Shown here piece after piece: positions 1-8,813 of a DNA stretch of 35,308 bases. The position numbers and the translations under genes are program-made. The stretch is from an uncultured Lachnospiraceae bacterium (GTDB lineage: Bacteria > Bacillota > Clostridia > Lachnospirales > Lachnospiraceae). Position 1 is the stretch's first letter, and every line of letters starts with the position of its first letter. The notes beneath the pieces were generated by a model that was not told the origin of the DNA, ran no database searches, and saw only the letters and a list, made by a program, of their open reading frames with translations. Where the stretch lies: positions 1-35,308 of the forward strand of contig CAJUDE010000005.1 in the NCBI GenBank assembly GCA_910585295.1, in the 5' to 3' direction.

Positions 1-578
1 AAATCCGTGTTTAACTTACTAAGCGCCCCTGTGACTGTCCCATCCGCCAGCTTGGATATATCGCTCGCCCCCAGCAATTTCCGTAAGTAACGGAGGTTCT
101 TAGCCATAAGGGAGACACTTCCCAATACATCCTTCAACTTCCCGCTGACTATCTTCCGCATGGTTGCCCATGCTGCTGGGTTCTCGTCATCCTCACTGGT
201 GAATGCCACAGTGGTGTCTGATGCATCCCCCTCCTTATTCAATTTCTTCCCGACTGCCTCGTTAAGGGCTTCCGCTACATTTTTGTTTTCTAAGATAGCA
301 TCTGCAACCTCTTTGATAGTGTCAAGCGTTTCTGGAGCCCCGTTTATGAGTTCCCCTATTTTAGTATCCGTGTACCCTGTAAGCTGCTCATATTGTTGCT
401 GAAGCTGTCCTTGTATGTCAACCCCCTGCTTCCCCAGCACCCTTTTTAGAAATGTTATATTGTTTACCAGTGCCTGAACCGTCATGTTAAGCAAGTCTGC
501 ATGGGCTGGGTCTGTTGGCTCAAATTTCCTAATCTTCTCTGTATAGGTTAAATCCTCTGGTATCTCAAAATTTTCCAT
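1..578 (-). CDS. Phage tail fibre-like protein, N-terminal part (runs off left edge)
   Basis: Open frame from an ATG at 578 to the window edge, about 192 residues, preceded by a purine-rich GGGGGGAG ribosome binding site. It begins MENFEIPEDLTYTEKIRKFE, and around residues 105-120 has the KLNKEGDASDTT-type segment common in fibre proteins of Clostridia phages. It is the last gene of the leftward tail operon in view, 11 bp after the collar-like gene, where receptor-binding fibres usually sit. The C-terminal receptor-binding part is outside the window. Role as a fibre is inferred from position and the repeat-like motif, not from a full domain match. Confidence 0.7.
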   Translation of the reverse strand, partial: MENFEIPEDLTYTEKIRKFEPTDPAHADLLNMTVQALVNNITFLKRVLGKQGVDIQGQLQQQYEQLTGYTDTKIGELINGAPETLDTIKEVADAILENKNVAEALNEAVGKKLNKEGDASDTTVAFTSEDDENPAAWATMRKIVSGKLKDVLGSVSLMAKNLRYLRKLLGASDISKLADGTVTGALSKLNTD

Positions 579-589
579 TTTACTCCCCC

Positions 590-973
590 CTACATTGTGT
601 CATTAATTTTGAATGTCATTGAGAAATCATTGTCCTTTCCTTTTGCCTTAAAATTCTTAATGGCAACCAAATCTCCTTCTTCATCAGCAAGTGCAATTTC
701 GCTTATGTCAGCCCCTGATAATTCATTTTCATCCAAGGTGCAGCAGTATTGAATCTTCATGTTATTAATGACTTCTATCTTTTCAATATCCTTTCGGAAA
801 ATTTCATCTTTCAATTCCTGCTGCCCTTCTTCCAGTTCCAGTACCTCCCCTGCCTCTGTTACGCCCCCTGCCCCAAAGACCATCTGTTTAATGGGTGGCA
901 ATGCCTGTTTCCCTGCCCTCGCCAGCAGCATCTTCCTTTTTGCTGCAAGTGTCGTTATTGCCTTTGCTGCCAT
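590..973 (-). CDS. Tail-collar fibre-type protein
   Basis: A 127-residue protein of the kind found at the distal end of myovirus tail operons, resembling the N-terminal domain of tail-collar fibre proteins (DUF3751-like). It starts MAAKAITTLAAKRKMLLARA, followed by a conserved-looking VFGAGGVTEAGE segment and a beta-rich C-terminal half. Its ATG at 973 directly abuts the stop codon of the XkdU-like gene, so translation is probably coupled. The likely role is linking the baseplate to the downstream fibre. Family assignment rests on position and motif likeness. Confidence 0.65.
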   Translation of the reverse strand: MAAKAITTLAAKRKMLLARAGKQALPPIKQMVFGAGGVTEAGEVLELEEGQQELKDEIFRKDIEKIEVINNMKIQYCCTLDENELSGADISEIALADEEGDLVAIKNFKAKGKDNDFSMTFKINDTM

Positions 974-1624
974 CTATATTTCCTCCTTTATTTCTTCTGC
1001 ATCCAGTAACCTACCCCCATCTAATTTCACACTTCCATCCAAACGCCATAAATCATGTCGGCTGATGACAGTTGCATCTTGAAAAGTTTCCACTACTTTT
1101 ATGCCTGTCCCAAAATCTGCCCCGGCAAACTGTCTCCCTGAATCCATGCATGCTGGGATATATGTACCCAATTCTAACTTCTTTGAGCTTTCCACAATCC
1201 TAGACAAAATTTCAGATTCATGCGTGAAATACAGATAGATATTAAGCCCTGAAATTTCATCCAACGTCTTGTACACTTCCCTTACATTATTTACTGTGTC
1301 ACCAATTTCAATGTTTAATTCCCCTTTATTGTAATCTGGATCCAAGTTGACCTCACATGAATAAACCTGTACCAACTCAAGCATCCCTTTAAAGCTGAGG
1401 CTTTTTTTCGTTGCTTTGATCAATATTGCTATGCGGCGCTCTTCCAACCCCTGCCCTGGAATGGGAGTTATCTCAAATTCCCTCTCTAACCTTTCTAATC
1501 CATGTTCATCAGATGTGCTTATAAACTTATTCATAAGTAAACGGTCTGTCTCTGTATGAACTTTATCAAATTCTGGCTGCTCCGCTTTACAAACTTCCTT
1601 TATTCCCCGGATTTTCTTCACCAC
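974..1624 (-). CDS. XkdU/YmfQ-like baseplate protein (DUF2313)
   Basis: 216 residues starting at a GTG. Size, order (directly after baseplate J) and the N-terminal region fit the YmfQ/XkdU family (DUF2313) of contractile tails, structural components of the baseplate wedge. Residues about 28-75 contain the family-like pattern MNKFISTSDEHGLERLEREF followed by an LEERR segment and an FKGMLELV segment. Two adjacent GTG codons at 1624 and 1621 could each be the start; the upstream ribosome binding site is weak. Confidence comes mainly from synteny with the Bacillus PBSX xkdT-xkdU order. Confidence 0.8.
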   Translation of the reverse strand: MVKKIRGIKEVCKAEQPEFDKVHTETDRLLMNKFISTSDEHGLERLEREFEITPIPGQGLEERRIAILIKATKKSLSFKGMLELVQVYSCEVNLDPDYNKGELNIEIGDTVNNVREVYKTLDEISGLNIYLYFTHESEILSRIVESSKKLELGTYIPACMDSGRQFAGADFGTGIKVVETFQDATVISRHDLWRLDGSVKLDGGRLLDAEEIKEEI

Positions 1625-1637
1625 TTCTGGACAATAA

Positions 1638-2711
1638 TCAATTAATATTCGTGATCACCCCTTTTACTGGTATAGTATCCCACTCCAATGTCATGTTTTC
1701 CTCCACTCCATTCAATGACAATTCCTGAATGTCAACCACCCCTTCCACCCCCATCATTGCATCAGCTATTTTAAGCACACGCACAACTAGCCCGTCCTTC
1801 CCTGTATCCTCCCAAGTCTTGTTAAGTTCGGTAAAATAATTTTCTACTGTTTCCTCCAATTTTTCCCGCACCCTATCAAAAATTACCCCTGCTGCCAACT
1901 CAAACCTCGCGCTTATACTGATTTCCCTTGTATTCACTGGATAAACGTCCACGATATGCCAAAAAGGCGCCTTCCCTTCCCCATCCCCTTGGCTCCCTAT
2001 AGGATCCACTTCCTGCTGCACCGCCGCTACCACCCCATCATCTGGCCTTCCCCAAAGGGATGACAGAATATATGTTTTAATGCGCCTATATCCTTTTGTC
2101 ACACGTTCTTGTTTGATACCCCCTACTCCTGGCAGCCCTTTCACAAACTTCCTATAATCCGCCCTATTACCGCTTGTAACATACTTTTGCCTGCGTTCCT
2201 CAAGGTACCTAGCCCTGTATGCCTCTGTCTCCTCTTCATCCTCTGCCACTTCCAGCAACTCCACTAATTCCCCAGCCTCATACCCTTCAATAAATTCAAT
2301 TGGCAGCAATTCGTCATCTGGCTTTATATTCCCAGCTTTCCCCGCTGTCTCGCATTCAAGGCAATACTCCTTCTCCCCTAACTTGCCTATACAGGTATAT
2401 GTCATTTCCCCGGCCTCAAAGCGTTCCCCAACGCCAAAATCAACATTAAACTTCCCAACCCATATGGCTCTGGTAGCAGCCCGCACAGGTATATTGTTTT
2501 CATTCCCCAAAATAACTAAATGCTCCCTGTCACAGGTCAATGCGCTCCCATTTAGGTCTGCCACCTCTAAGTTATTGTATATCTCTTCCAATTCTGCTGC
2601 TGCAGGCGCCAAGGCAAAATTGACCAATGTGCCTTCACCAGTTCCAATGTCCCCACTTACCCTCGCGCGCATTCCTTCCAATATGGTTTCATAATCCTTA
2701 TCTTCATGCAT
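1638..2711 (-). CDS. Baseplate J-like protein (XkdT family)
   Basis: 357 residues matching the baseplate J/gp47 family, which forms the wedge of contractile tail baseplates. The N-terminus has the characteristic RVSGDIGTGEGTLVNFALAP motif (around residues 17-36). A central ETEAYRARYLEERRQ segment, followed by a GNRADYRKFVKGLPGVGGIK segment, is typical of the family. It starts one base after the XkdS-like stop, indicating coupling. The length agrees with Bacillus XkdT (about 350). Confidence 0.93.
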   Translation of the reverse strand: MHEDKDYETILEGMRARVSGDIGTGEGTLVNFALAPAAAELEEIYNNLEVADLNGSALTCDREHLVILGNENNIPVRAATRAIWVGKFNVDFGVGERFEAGEMTYTCIGKLGEKEYCLECETAGKAGNIKPDDELLPIEFIEGYEAGELVELLEVAEDEEETEAYRARYLEERRQKYVTSGNRADYRKFVKGLPGVGGIKQERVTKGYRRIKTYILSSLWGRPDDGVVAAVQQEVDPIGSQGDGEGKAPFWHIVDVYPVNTREISISARFELAAGVIFDRVREKLEETVENYFTELNKTWEDTGKDGLVVRVLKIADAMMGVEGVVDIQELSLNGVEENMTLEWDTIPVKGVITNIN

Positions 2712-3140
2712 CTATGCCACCTCCACCTCATAGATATGGCTGCCAGTTTCCCCATATATGGTTTCTATCGTTATTGTTGCAATAAAACACCCACTCTTAT
2801 AGGTCGCATCTGAAACCTCCACCCTCTCTATATAGTCATTTTCAAGCAAGCACTCCTCTATCATCCGCGCCACTTCACTTTCAATGTGTTCTGCACTGAA
2901 GCCTTTGCCATATAGACTTTCTATTTCATTGCCATAATCCCAACTACAGATAAAAAAACGGTACCGCGCCACCTTTAACGCCAGGTAGCACCAAACCTTC
3001 ACTGCTTCTATCCCCTCTACTATTTCCCCTGTCATCTGCCCTGTAGCAAAATTCATCCCAAATTCTTTGGGCGTAGCCAATATTTCTTGTAATCCCCCTA
3101 ATATTTCTTCGTCTTCCAAATATGCTGGTAAAAGGCTCAT
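2712..3140 (-). CDS. XkdS-like baseplate protein (DUF2634)
   Basis: 142 residues, close to the length of PBSX XkdS (DUF2634), a gp25-like baseplate component. The segment with KVWCYLALKVARYRFFICSW, followed by DYGNEIESLYG, is characteristic of this family, where a conserved W-D-Y-G region occurs in the middle. The ATG overlaps the stop of the upstream XkdR-like gene in an ATGA arrangement, so the two are translationally coupled. Acidic C-terminus. Assignment is by motif and by its place between XkdR- and XkdT-like genes. Confidence 0.88.
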   Translation of the reverse strand: MSLLPAYLEDEEILGGLQEILATPKEFGMNFATGQMTGEIVEGIEAVKVWCYLALKVARYRFFICSWDYGNEIESLYGKGFSAEHIESEVARMIEECLLENDYIERVEVSDATYKSGCFIATITIETIYGETGSHIYEVEVA

Positions 3141-3382
3141 AACTCCACCAGCTTTTCTATAATGGCATATTTCTCCTCACTCACGCGCTGTATTAATACT
3201 GTGTCCCCTTCCATTAGGTTCCCCTTTAAATGTTCCGCCACTAAGAAGTCCTCACGTTCCAGCTTCATATTTCCCACATCACATTCTGCCACCCCTGCCA
3301 TTTCTGCAAGCCTTGGGGCTGGCAGATTGCGGACAGCCCCCTGCTGGCGCATTAAGTCTATAATCTTCTCATAGCCATTCAT
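3137..3382 (-). CDS. XkdR-like protein (DUF2577)
   Basis: 81 residues beginning MNGYEKIIDLMRQQGAVRN. The ATG at 3382 is preferred over an upstream ATG at 3412 because GGGGGAAACGG lies just before it, whereas the upstream one lies inside the XkdQ-like gene. The sequence has the DUF2577 signature of a short N-terminal helix and a C-terminal beta domain ending in a GDTVLIQRVSEEKYAIIEK-like strand. Members sit between XkdQ and XkdS in PBSX-type tails and are thought to act in baseplate hub assembly. Confidence 0.83.
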   Translation of the reverse strand: MNGYEKIIDLMRQQGAVRNLPAPRLAEMAGVAECDVGNMKLEREDFLVAEHLKGNLMEGDTVLIQRVSEEKYAIIEKLVEL

Positions 3383-3395
3383 TCCGTTTCCCCCT

Positions 3396-4373
3396 TTATG
3401 TGGTTTTTTCATCCATTATATTCTTAAAATTCAGTTCCAGGCTCATGGTATGCCTGCCCCCTTCCCATGTATGCGTGTCACTTTCAATCCAGAAAATACC
3501 ATCAAGCCCTGTTGCCCTGTCATGCACTTTTATGCCTACTCCAGCAGTGCATTTAACATTCCCATCTATGGCTTCAACATTCACCGTTTTCTCAACACCT
3601 GACATCATATTTTTAGCTGCCCTTTTTGCATTCACGCCCTTTTCCTTCGTGTAATTTTCCTGATATAGGCCATACCGTTCCAAATGGCTTTGGTTTTTCA
3701 CTATCCCTACTTGCTTGCCTTTATCATCGTAAATAGCCACCTGGTTCACCATATTTTCTATGGTTTCTTCAAAAGAAGACGAGACAATATTCTTATTCTC
3801 ATTTAATGAATATCCACTTACTACAGTGCCTTTCACTTTTGTGCTGAACCTTTTCCCCTGCATATAGCACATATATTTTTTTCCGGTTCCTTTTGCCGCC
3901 TTTGTATATGCAACCATAACAGTGTCATAAATGCTGCTCCCATCTATGATAACTTTATCCAACTCTTTTTTGGTCTTCGCAATATTCCCTGTCTGTATCC
4001 CATATTTCTTACAAACTATTTTTGTAATGCCCTCTGCTGTTTTTTTCCGGTACTTCCCTTTATGCGTAATCCGCAACAGATGCCCCAAAAGGTCTGTTGC
4101 ATTATACGACACCGTTCCTATCTCCGCTTTCTTCTCAACAGTTTGTATTTCCCCATAAAAAATATTTTTGCCATCCTCATAAAGCGTTATCACGTCACCT
4201 GGCGCAAGGTTCAATTTCAGCTCCTTGATGTTTGGATCCCCCGGCGCATTCAATACCGTTATCCCTGCCTGCCTTGCTGCCTGTGTTGTGGAACCGCTCC
4301 AAGTGACCACGCCAACTGCCTTTGTTATGTTGTGTGTTTTTCCATTGCTTTTCTTTGTCCATTTCACAATCAT
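3396..4373 (-). CDS. XkdQ-like tail hub protein
   Basis: 325 residues from the ATG at 4373, which overlaps the stop of the XkdP-like gene as ATGA; a longer frame to 4415 would lie inside that gene. The protein resembles XkdQ/YqbQ, the gp27-like hub at the base of contractile tails. N-terminal beta-rich region with VGVVTWSGSTTQAARQ, then LNLAPGDVITLYEDGK, typical of the family. The C-terminus, with GVGIKVHDRATGLDGIFWIE and HTMSLELNF, forms the last conserved block. The length matches PBSX XkdQ (about 320). Confidence 0.9.
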   Translation of the reverse strand: MIVKWTKKSNGKTHNITKAVGVVTWSGSTTQAARQAGITVLNAPGDPNIKELKLNLAPGDVITLYEDGKNIFYGEIQTVEKKAEIGTVSYNATDLLGHLLRITHKGKYRKKTAEGITKIVCKKYGIQTGNIAKTKKELDKVIIDGSSIYDTVMVAYTKAAKGTGKKYMCYMQGKRFSTKVKGTVVSGYSLNENKNIVSSSFEETIENMVNQVAIYDDKGKQVGIVKNQSHLERYGLYQENYTKEKGVNAKRAAKNMMSGVEKTVNVEAIDGNVKCTAGVGIKVHDRATGLDGIFWIESDTHTWEGGRHTMSLELNFKNIMDEKTT

Positions 4374-4942
4374 GGGGTTATCACTATCCTTTTCCCAATA
4401 GGGGGCTTCTTGCAATTCCCCATATTATTGTCCTTTGCTATCCGCCTTGCATTCGCGCTGGAACCAGTATATTTTTTAGCCAGTTTTGCCCACGTGTCAT
4501 CCAACTTTACAGTGACGCTTTTTTTCTTTACCTTTTTTGCATCCCGTTTCCTTACCGCCCTACGGTATTGCCTCATTTGCAATATGTAATAGATATCCCC
4601 TGTCCCATCTACATATTTCCACTCAAACTGCTCTATGGTTGCCTCATAATTTATCATTGGCACAACGATAAAACGTACAATGCCTTTCTTCTTCATTTCT
4701 TCAATCATCTTCACGCACTTTTTGGGGCTTGGGTAACCGCTGTATTGGTCATAATACATGGCTCTTTTAGGGAAATGAGCCTCTAATGTAACCGTCTCCA
4801 GCTTAGGAAGGCCAAGGAGGTTTACTTCACCTAAAGCATTTACAATCTCTGTCTTATTGTCCTGTTCCCTAGTCCCCCCAACTTCCCGTGGTAGGATTGG
4901 GAGCCTTAATTCCAGCCCCCCCTGCTTTAGCCAAATTTCCAC
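4370..4942 (-). CDS. XkdP-like LysM protein of the tail
   Basis: 190 residues starting at a GTG that shares its G with the tape-measure stop codon. The N-terminal half (LRLPILPREVGGTREQ) matches the XkdP family of contractile-tail proteins. Residues about 140-190 form a C-terminal LysM module: VTVKLDDTWAKLAKKYTGSS, followed by an IAKDNNMGN segment and KPPIGKRIVIT. LysM modules bind peptidoglycan or the tail-tube end; XkdP proteins sit between tape measure and hub genes as here. Confidence 0.9.
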   Translation of the reverse strand: MEIWLKQGGLELRLPILPREVGGTREQDNKTEIVNALGEVNLLGLPKLETVTLEAHFPKRAMYYDQYSGYPSPKKCVKMIEEMKKKGIVRFIVVPMINYEATIEQFEWKYVDGTGDIYYILQMRQYRRAVRKRDAKKVKKKSVTVKLDDTWAKLAKKYTGSSANARRIAKDNNMGNCKKPPIGKRIVITP

Positions 4943-7746
4943 TATGCCACCCCCATGTTTTTTGCTGTGTCCACCAATTTCCTTGCTAGTTCATCTGTAA
5001 GCCTCCCAATATCCCGTTCATCCTTTATGGTAATGCTATCTGCCAACTTTGGGATTTTTATTGTAATGCTCCTAACCCCTCCTTTTTCTGTTAGCTTTTT
5101 AGGCCTTCTTCCGTTCCCTTGTGCTGCTGACCCCTTATGCCCTGTTTTTTCCAGAATTGCAAGCTTCTGCCTGGGCGCCACTGAACCCCTGTCCGCCATT
5201 TTCTGGGGAATTACTGCCTTTTGGCGTGTGGTTACCATCTTCCTTTCGGCGACTCCCTTTAAGTTTTCCACCACCTGCCTCATTGCAGCCATTTCCATCA
5301 TCGCTGATTTGCGCGCCATCTGCACGCTTTGGTCATGGGGATAAACCCTGGACCCTTTTGGGAGGTCTATAATTTCTCCTCCCTTCTCATTCACCTGGGC
5401 AATGCCGCCCCGCCAATCCTGCGTGCCTTCCGCCAATGCAGGGATAGTTGGGATCGAAAAACCAAAATGTTTCCCCCCTACAAACGGAACACCTTCCGGG
5501 ATGTCCACAGAAAGCCCATTAATTCCTTCTATTGCTCTATTAATTACATTGATGACTGAATTCAGCGGGATCTTGCATAACCCGACCAATGCTTCAAACG
5601 CCCCGCCAAAAATATTCTTCACGCCTTCCCATGCCTTCCGCCAATTCCCAGTGAACACACCTGTCACAAATGTTATAACGCCATCAAATACTTTTATCAC
5701 GCCATCTATAATTTGCTTTATGTTTCCTGCTACAGTTTCTATGATATCTGCAGCTGAGTGGAATTTTTTGTCTATTGTTTTTTCCACGATTCCCATTACG
5801 CTTTTCACAATGGTCCCTATCAGCCCAAACACAGGCTGCAATTTTTTCACAATTCCCTTTACAATATTGTATATCCCCGTGAATGCCGCTGAAAATGTGT
5901 CTGCAAGCCGTATAACGACTGGTGATGCCTTTGATAATGCATGGAGCAGCACACCCCCAACTGCTTGGGCAATCTTATTGACCTGGGGCATAACTTTTGT
6001 AATTGTCTTCCCAATAAAAGAAAAAGCCCCAGCCAATAAATTCTTAATGACTGGGGCTACGGATTTGATTATGTTCCCAACAGTTTTCACCACTGGGCTT
6101 AATTTTTTCAATGCCCCGACAAATGTAATGGCTATTATAGGCACCGCCTTCGACACAACCCCCACAATTATCTTGATTACTGGTGAAATTGTTTTGATTG
6201 CTGCCTTCATGCCTTCTATCACTTTTGGCAAAGCTGCTGACAATGCCGCCATAAGCGCTTGTACCACAGGCGTTACAGCCACCATTACATTTTTAATTGA
6301 TTTCCCCATATTTGTGGCCGCTGCCTTTGCAACATTCATCACAGACATAAACACTGGCTTGAGTTTGCCCCAATTTTTATACACCAGCACCCCAGCTGCA
6401 GCTATCCCAGCCAGAACTCCTATTACAATTGCAGCTGGGCTTGTGAGCAATGCCATAATGGACCCTGCCTTCGTGATGGCCCCACTTATCTTCCCAAACA
6501 CACTTACTACTGCCCCAACTCCAGTCACTGCTTTCCCAAACACCATTATGCATGGCCCTATAGCGGCACCTATCCCGGCCCATTTCAGGATGGACTCCAC
6601 CTGTGCGCCAGACAGGTTATTCAGTTTATCCCCGGCCTTCCCTATTACCTCCGCCACCTTCCCAAACGCGGGTGTAAGGGCAGTCCCAAATTGTATGAGT
6701 GAATTTTTTATTTTGTTAAGGGATATATTCATCCTTTCTGTAGGCGTCAACATCTTTTCATATGCGGCTTGTGTGGCTCCACCTGCTTCCTCCATTAGTG
6801 TGAGCGCTTCGGAAAAATCTGCTGAACCCTTCCCAGCCAACACTAGCACACTGTTCAGCGCTTCCGTAGACCCAAAAAGCTTGGCCATTGTCTCTGCATT
6901 CCCATTTGTCTTCACCTTAATTTCCTCCAGGAATCCAGCCCACCCAACACTCTGCAAATGCGCCGATGAAAATTCAAGCCCAATGCTCTTTGCCACTTTC
7001 GCTGCATCTGAGGATGGTTTCATAATATTGCTGTAAGCCGCTTTCAGTCCCGTTACCGCCTCGCTTGTGGCTATCCCATTTTTCGTAAGGACTGCAACAC
7101 TGCTAAACAGCTCCTTCGTTGATACATTCAAAGTTGATGCAATTGGTATGACCTTCCCCATACTGCTTGCCATATCCCCAAAGGAAGTTTTCCCATAATT
7201 TTGCGCCATAAGCATTTGGTTACTTATTTCTGTCGCCTTGTCTGCCTTCAATGAATAAGCGTTCAATACTGTTGTCAGGCCGTCCACTGCTGTTGTTGCA
7301 TCTGTAAACCCGCCTTTCGCGGCTTTTATTGCTGTTGACACAAATTCAATGCTTGATGCCGTGTCAACGCCTGCTGAAATGGCCTGGTACTGCGCTTCTG
7401 CAATGTCTGCAACCCCTACCCCCATCTCATTGGACAAGTCTACGACCTTGCCTTTCAACACATCAAGTGGTGTTTTAGTCGTATCTGCTATGGTGCTGAC
7501 TTTTGCCATTGCATTCTCAAAGTCTGCTGACGTCTTCAATGCAGCAGCCCCTACTCCCAAAACCGGGGCAGTTATGTTCTGCATAAGCCCTTTCCCCGCT
7601 CCTTGGATTGCATTCCCCGCTCCTTGTATCTCCTTGCCCGCCTTCTTTGCCTCCCTGGACATCCTGCGCATCCCATCAATTGCTTGCCGTGACGGGTTGC
7701 TGAATGCATCAATGAACTGCAGACAGGTGCTTATTACTCTCCCCAC
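4942..7746 (-). CDS. Tail tape measure protein (TP901 type)
   Basis: 934 residues, GTG start at 7746 with GGGGAGG upstream. The TP901 tape-measure core spans about residues 75-290, with FENAMAKVSTIADTTKTPLD, a GVDTASSIEFVSTAIKAAKG block and TKNGIATSEAVTGLKAAYSN. It is followed by several hydrophobic alpha-helical stretches (residues about 390-560) rich in Ala, Val and Ile. A late GGEIIDLPKGSRVYPHDQS block is typical of Firmicutes tape measures. The last ~100 residues are Lys/Arg-rich. It sets tail length and is ejected during infection. Its position after the frameshifting chaperone is standard. A 544-codon antisense frame within it is a shadow. Confidence 0.97.
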   Translation of the reverse strand: MGRVISTCLQFIDAFSNPSRQAIDGMRRMSREAKKAGKEIQGAGNAIQGAGKGLMQNITAPVLGVGAAALKTSADFENAMAKVSTIADTTKTPLDVLKGKVVDLSNEMGVGVADIAEAQYQAISAGVDTASSIEFVSTAIKAAKGGFTDATTAVDGLTTVLNAYSLKADKATEISNQMLMAQNYGKTSFGDMASSMGKVIPIASTLNVSTKELFSSVAVLTKNGIATSEAVTGLKAAYSNIMKPSSDAAKVAKSIGLEFSSAHLQSVGWAGFLEEIKVKTNGNAETMAKLFGSTEALNSVLVLAGKGSADFSEALTLMEEAGGATQAAYEKMLTPTERMNISLNKIKNSLIQFGTALTPAFGKVAEVIGKAGDKLNNLSGAQVESILKWAGIGAAIGPCIMVFGKAVTGVGAVVSVFGKISGAITKAGSIMALLTSPAAIVIGVLAGIAAAGVLVYKNWGKLKPVFMSVMNVAKAAATNMGKSIKNVMVAVTPVVQALMAALSAALPKVIEGMKAAIKTISPVIKIIVGVVSKAVPIIAITFVGALKKLSPVVKTVGNIIKSVAPVIKNLLAGAFSFIGKTITKVMPQVNKIAQAVGGVLLHALSKASPVVIRLADTFSAAFTGIYNIVKGIVKKLQPVFGLIGTIVKSVMGIVEKTIDKKFHSAADIIETVAGNIKQIIDGVIKVFDGVITFVTGVFTGNWRKAWEGVKNIFGGAFEALVGLCKIPLNSVINVINRAIEGINGLSVDIPEGVPFVGGKHFGFSIPTIPALAEGTQDWRGGIAQVNEKGGEIIDLPKGSRVYPHDQSVQMARKSAMMEMAAMRQVVENLKGVAERKMVTTRQKAVIPQKMADRGSVAPRQKLAILEKTGHKGSAAQGNGRRPKKLTEKGGVRSITIKIPKLADSITIKDERDIGRLTDELARKLVDTAKNMGVA

Positions 7747-7749
7747 CCC

Positions 7750-7932
7750 TTATTCCTCCCCTTCTCCAAATATTGCCCTAATCTCCCCATTGCGTTCTTC
7801 TATATACTGCATCATGTATGCATGTGCGATCCGTTTTTCCCCATAGGGTAGGTTTATGTATTCCCCCACCCTCCAATGCAAAAACCGATAGTGCAAGTAA
7901 TCAAACTGGACATCACTATCGGTTTCTATCAG
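7750..7932 (-). CDS. -1 frameshift extension of the tail chaperone
   Basis: After the slippery heptamer at 7938-7932, the -1 frame reads on for 60 residues to TAA at 7752-7750. It begins LIETDSDVQFDYLHYRF and contains LPYGEKRIAHAYMMQYIEE. The fusion with the 136-residue upstream part would be 196 residues long. There is no start codon with a ribosome binding site of its own, and the extension ends 3 bases before the tape measure GTG, the same layout as lambda gpG-gpGT and other tail chaperone pairs. This stretch would otherwise be a 180-bp gap in a tightly packed operon. Confidence 0.88.
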   Translation of the reverse strand: MIETDSDVQFDYLHYRFLHWRVGEYINLPYGEKRIAHAYMMQYIEERNGEIRAIFGEGEE

Positions 7933-7938
7933 TTTTTT
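7882..7938 (-). promoter_or_regulatory. Programmed -1 ribosomal frameshift signal
   Basis: On the minus strand a canonical in-frame X XXY YYZ heptamer, A AAA AAC (7938-7932), is followed after a 6-nt spacer by a perfect 12-bp stem: AAACCGATAGTG (7925-7914) with CACTATCGGTTT (7893-7882), loop of 20 nt. Heptamer, spacer length and stem all fit textbook -1 frameshift stimulators. The zero-frame stop codon lies in the spacer. Confidence 0.9.
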
Positions 7939-8339
7939 ATTTCTTTGTCTGAGTCATCCCCTTTCATGTCGAACCCTGCCATCTTATTCACCTCAGCAGC
8001 AATTTTATTCACTTCCCCTTTGAACAGCTTCAAAGCTGCCATTGCTGGGGTATGCACCCCTAAATGTTCCATCAGCCCTGCATCCTTTAACTGTGGGTCT
8101 ATCATTGCCGTTGCCACCAGCAGGCTGTTTGTCTCAAGGCTTTTTTCAAGAATTGGATCCCCATTCCCATCCAACCCTACCATAGTTAGTTCCAGCACTT
8201 CCTGCGGATTCAGGCTCTGTATAGTAACACTTGCATCTTCCCCCAGAATCTCAGATAACATCCGGCTTGGGATTTCCTTTGTTTTTTTCTTATTGAGTTC
8301 CCCACGGTCAATTTTCATTAATTTTTCCACTAAATTCAT
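7929..8339 (-). CDS. Tail assembly chaperone (XkdN-like), zero-frame product
   Basis: 136 residues with GATGGAGG upstream of the ATG at 8339. Position between tube (XkdM-like) and tape measure, and the sequence MNLVEKLMKIDRGELNKKKT with a following PSRMLSEILGEDASVTI region, identify a PBSX XkdN-type tail assembly chaperone. Such proteins coat the tape measure while the tube polymerises. The frame ends at a TGA straight after an A AAA AAC heptamer, and an open -1 frame continues for 60 further codons, so a longer fusion protein is predicted. Confidence 0.9.
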   Translation of the reverse strand: MNLVEKLMKIDRGELNKKKTKEIPSRMLSEILGEDASVTIQSLNPQEVLELTMVGLDGNGDPILEKSLETNSLLVATAMIDPQLKDAGLMEHLGVHTPAMAALKLFKGEVNKIAAEVNKMAGFDMKGDDSDKEIKN

Positions 8340-8357
8340 TGCCTTACCTCCATCTGG

Positions 8358-8798
8358 TTAATTTGCCATATTTATGCTTTCCAAAAGTTCCCATCTGTCA
8401 AACGTAAAGCCATATGTCCGTTCTCCCATTTTCCCGCTCTCAAAGTCCATTAAAATCACTTTGTCAAGCACGCAATTGTAAAACGCAATTTTTTCCGCCC
8501 CCAATGCATCCGGGTCTGCCAGTTTCATTATGATTGTATGGGTTGCTGTCTTGCCTTTATTCACTGCCTCCAGTTCTTTCTTCATGACTGTGCTGTTAAT
8601 GTGGTAGATTTTAAATTCCCCTTTTGCTTCCAGGCCAGTGATTTTCTGCCCCTCCATCATCCTGCACGCTTGCTGGATCCCTGTTTTCTTATAGGTTATC
8701 TCTGCCTTACCGCCCACGATTTCAGCCATGTATTCACCATCATACCAAAGTTCCCCCCAGGTTCCGCTTATCACCTGTTCTGGCTTGAATTCTTTCAT
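8358..8798 (-). CDS. Tail tube protein (XkdM-like)
   Basis: 146 residues, matching the XkdM family (DUF2001) tube subunit of PBSX-type contractile tails. Family-like features are the start with ISGTWGELWYDGEYMAE, the central KITGLEAKGEFKIYHINST and the C-terminal GERTYGFTFDRWELLES. It lies between sheath and chaperone genes, 15 bp after the sheath stop, with ACAGGGA before the ATG. It would polymerise into the inner tube around the tape measure. Confidence 0.93.
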   Translation of the reverse strand: MKEFKPEQVISGTWGELWYDGEYMAEIVGGKAEITYKKTGIQQACRMMEGQKITGLEAKGEFKIYHINSTVMKKELEAVNKGKTATHTIIMKLADPDALGAEKIAFYNCVLDKVILMDFESGKMGERTYGFTFDRWELLESINMAN

Positions 8799-8813
8799 TC
8801 CCTGTCTACCCCC

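Noticed and set aside
5402..7036. 544-codon plus-strand open frame
   Set aside because: Fully antisense to the tape measure gene, whose Ala/Val/Thr-rich codons leave the opposite strand open; no ribosome binding site and no domain.
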